From contig CAMVPV010000075.1 of assembly GCA_947169455.1 (NCBI GenBank), positions 1 to 6,760 on the forward strand: a stretch of DNA of 6,760 nucleotides, in the 5' to 3' direction. This DNA is from an uncultured Clostridia bacterium (GTDB lineage: Bacteria; Bacillota_A; Clostridia; Oscillospirales; Ruminococcaceae). The position numbers and the translations under genes are program-made. Each line of letters begins with the position of its first letter. The stretch's first letter is position 1. Positions 5,651-6,760 of this stretch are shown here, piece by piece. The notes beneath the pieces are model-generated. The model was not told where the DNA came from and did no database searches. It saw only the letters and a list, made by a program, of their open reading frames with translations.

Positions 5651-6634
5651 ATGAGATCCGTTAGATGCGCGGCGCTTGCTGCCGCTTTGTTCATGCTGTG
5701 CGCTGCGGCTTCGGGCTGCGGTGAAAAGAAGGAGGACCTTCCCGCCGTGGCATCCACGCCGACTTCTGCTGAAACGTCCGCCGTTTCCGCAGAAGCAGCT
5801 CCCGTTACACAGGCTGCGTCCGGGTCTGATGTCACCGATGCCGGAGAGACCGACGGACACCCCGTTCTTTCAGAGCTCGCGGCAGACAGGATAATCGCCT
5901 CGCTCCGTACCGAAGAGGAAAAGGGAGGCAGCAAGGAATACAAGGAGATACTCTTCACGCTGTTCAGCGATGACAAAGGCACTCCCTACTGTGCGCTCAT
6001 CACTTTCAGCAAGAGCAGGAAGTCCAGCACGATCCTCTGCGGCAAATACACCGCCGAGACCTCCGAGGATGAGTTCGGTACGCTGTGGACAAATCTCAAT
6101 ATCAAGGATGCCGTGACCGGCGATGAACACAAGATAGGTTTCGCAGAGGGCGAAGACCCGAACGGCAATTACATAGGGTTCATCCTCGATGAAAACGGCG
6201 GAGAACATCGCGCAAAGCCGATATCTGCCGCCGATACAGCCGATTATGTCGCAGAGGCTCTCGCCTGCGAGAATGCCGTTGAAGAAGAGATCCCCGAGAC
6301 TGATTCGGAAGAAGCCGAAGAAACTGCGGAAGAGGAGACCACGACGGTCACCGAAGAAACGACAGAGACTGAAACTACGACCGTCTCCGAAACGACCGCA
6401 GAAGAAACTACGACTACTGTCACCGAGACAACGACGGAAGCGGCCACGACAACAGCAGCCGAAACTACCGCTGAAGAGACGAAGAACGCCGCGGCCGAAA
6501 CGACAGCGGAGGAGGCTGCCGGAGAGACGGATCCCGGAGACAAACCCGCGGAACAGGCACCTGCAGACAAGGCGCCGGCTTCAGGCGCGGATGCCGCAAA
6601 GGAAACTTCGAAAGAAAATTCTAAAGAGAATTAA
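5651..6634 (+). CDS. Putative lipoprotein of unknown function with a long Thr/Glu-rich C-terminal tail
   Basis: This 327-residue protein is predicted to be lipid-anchored on the outer face of the cytoplasmic membrane. The signal peptide has Arg2 and Arg5, a hydrophobic core (about residues 6-20), and the lipobox ASGC with Cys23 as the lipidated residue. Residues 24-70 are a Ser/Thr/Ala/Glu linker. Residues 71-205 are the only folded-looking part: a helix (HPVLSELAADRIIASL) followed by probable strands (KEILFTLFSDD, YCALITFS, STILCGKYTAE, YIGFILDENG). I recognise no domain there. Residues 211-290 are dominated by Thr, Glu and Ala with three copies of ETTAEE (247-252, 271-276, 283-288). A Pro/Ala/Lys tail ends in KENSKEN. 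The tail may cross or contact the cell wall and could be O-glycosylated; both are inference. It is transcribed alone from its own promoter, divergently from prmA, and no terminator is evident after the stop. Confidence 0.85.
   Translation: MRSVRCAALAAALFMLCAAASGCGEKKEDLPAVASTPTSAETSAVSAEAAPVTQAASGSDVTDAGETDGHPVLSELAADRIIASLRTEEEKGGSKEYKEILFTLFSDDKGTPYCALITFSKSRKSSTILCGKYTAETSEDEFGTLWTNLNIKDAVTGDEHKIGFAEGEDPNGNYIGFILDENGGEHRAKPISAADTADYVAEALACENAVEEEIPETDSEEAEETAEEETTTVTEETTETETTTVSETTAEETTTTVTETTTEAATTTAAETTAEETKNAAAETTAEEAAGETDPGDKPAEQAPADKAPASGADAAKETSKENSKEN
6281..6520 (+). repeat. Low-complexity Thr/Glu-coding repeat region in the lipoprotein tail
   Basis: This stretch encodes residues 211-290 using mostly ACN and GAR codons, with three exact ETTAEE protein repeats. 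The three copies use different synonymous codons (for example GAAACGACC, GAAACTACC, GAAACGACA). The amino-acid pattern is therefore kept while the DNA has diverged. Similar tails and linkers are common in secreted proteins of Ruminococcus-like bacteria. Confidence 0.8.
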
Positions 6635-6643
6635 ACCTTATTC

Positions 6644-6672
6644 TTGATATAACGCATAAATAGTGATACATT
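6644..6672 (+). promoter_or_regulatory. Possible promoter reading out of the right end
   Basis: TTGATA (6644-6649), a 17-base spacer and TACATT (6667-6672), with a TG one base upstream of the -10. The -10 matches consensus at only 4 of 6 positions. No start codon suits the SD-like GGTGGAGG at 6691-6698 before the window ends. The rest of this 126-base tail is A-rich and shows no gene. Confidence 0.35.
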
Positions 6673-6760
6673 AATGAAAGTATGTGCGAAGGTGGAGGCT
6701 CAATAAAAAACTGAAAAAAGCAAATAACTTTTCTCGTATTGGAAAAAAACGACCTTCCTT

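Noticed and set aside
6189..6647. A 152-codon, extremely Lys/Arg/Pro-rich plus-strand frame over the lipoprotein tail
   Set aside because: The composition is what results from shifting the frame of GAA/ACN-rich repeats. There is no SD, and the lipoprotein frame has a signal peptide and its own promoter.
6714..6738. Possible terminator after the lipoprotein gene (GAAAAAAG with CTTTTCTC)
   Set aside because: The stem is A/T only, imperfect and has no following U-tract, so it does not look like a working intrinsic terminator.

Overview
The window looks like chromosomal DNA from a Gram-positive anaerobe of class Clostridia, probably a gut Ruminococcus-like (Oscillospiraceae) species. This is inferred from the clostridial style of the topoisomerase IV B subunit, consensus sigma-A promoters, purine-rich Shine-Dalgarno (SD) sites, base composition near 50% GC, and a lipoprotein with a Thr/Glu-rich tail. 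No tRNA, rRNA, insertion sequence, integrase or CRISPR array was seen.

Positions 5461 to 1 are one leftward (minus-strand) gene cluster, read in transcription order: a consensus extended -10 promoter (5433-5461); a 110-base leader that begins with a long hairpin followed by seven U; prmA (ribosomal protein L11 methyltransferase); an unrecognised propeller-like protein overlapping prmA by a few bases; parE-like topoisomerase subunit B; an Imm17-like two-helix membrane protein; a PptA-like tautomerase; and the first 208 codons of the parC/gyrA-like subunit A, cut by the window edge. No gap exceeds about 45 bases and no internal terminator was found, so all six genes may share a transcript, with room for internal promoters.

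Positions 5316-5650 are the only long gene-free stretch before the right end. It holds two divergent promoters, one for prmA leftward and one for a lipoprotein rightward, with palindromes between and over them. Positions 5651-6634 encode a plus-strand lipoprotein of unknown function: signal peptide, lipobox Cys, a small core, and a long Thr/Glu/Ala tail. The last 126 bases hold a possible promoter and an orphan SD-like site, and no gene I can support.

Most of the window is housekeeping. The points most worth a second look are the hairpin-plus-U-tract leader at the start of the prmA transcript, the two small unrelated genes lodged between the topoisomerase subunits, and the unknown propeller-like protein between prmA and parE.
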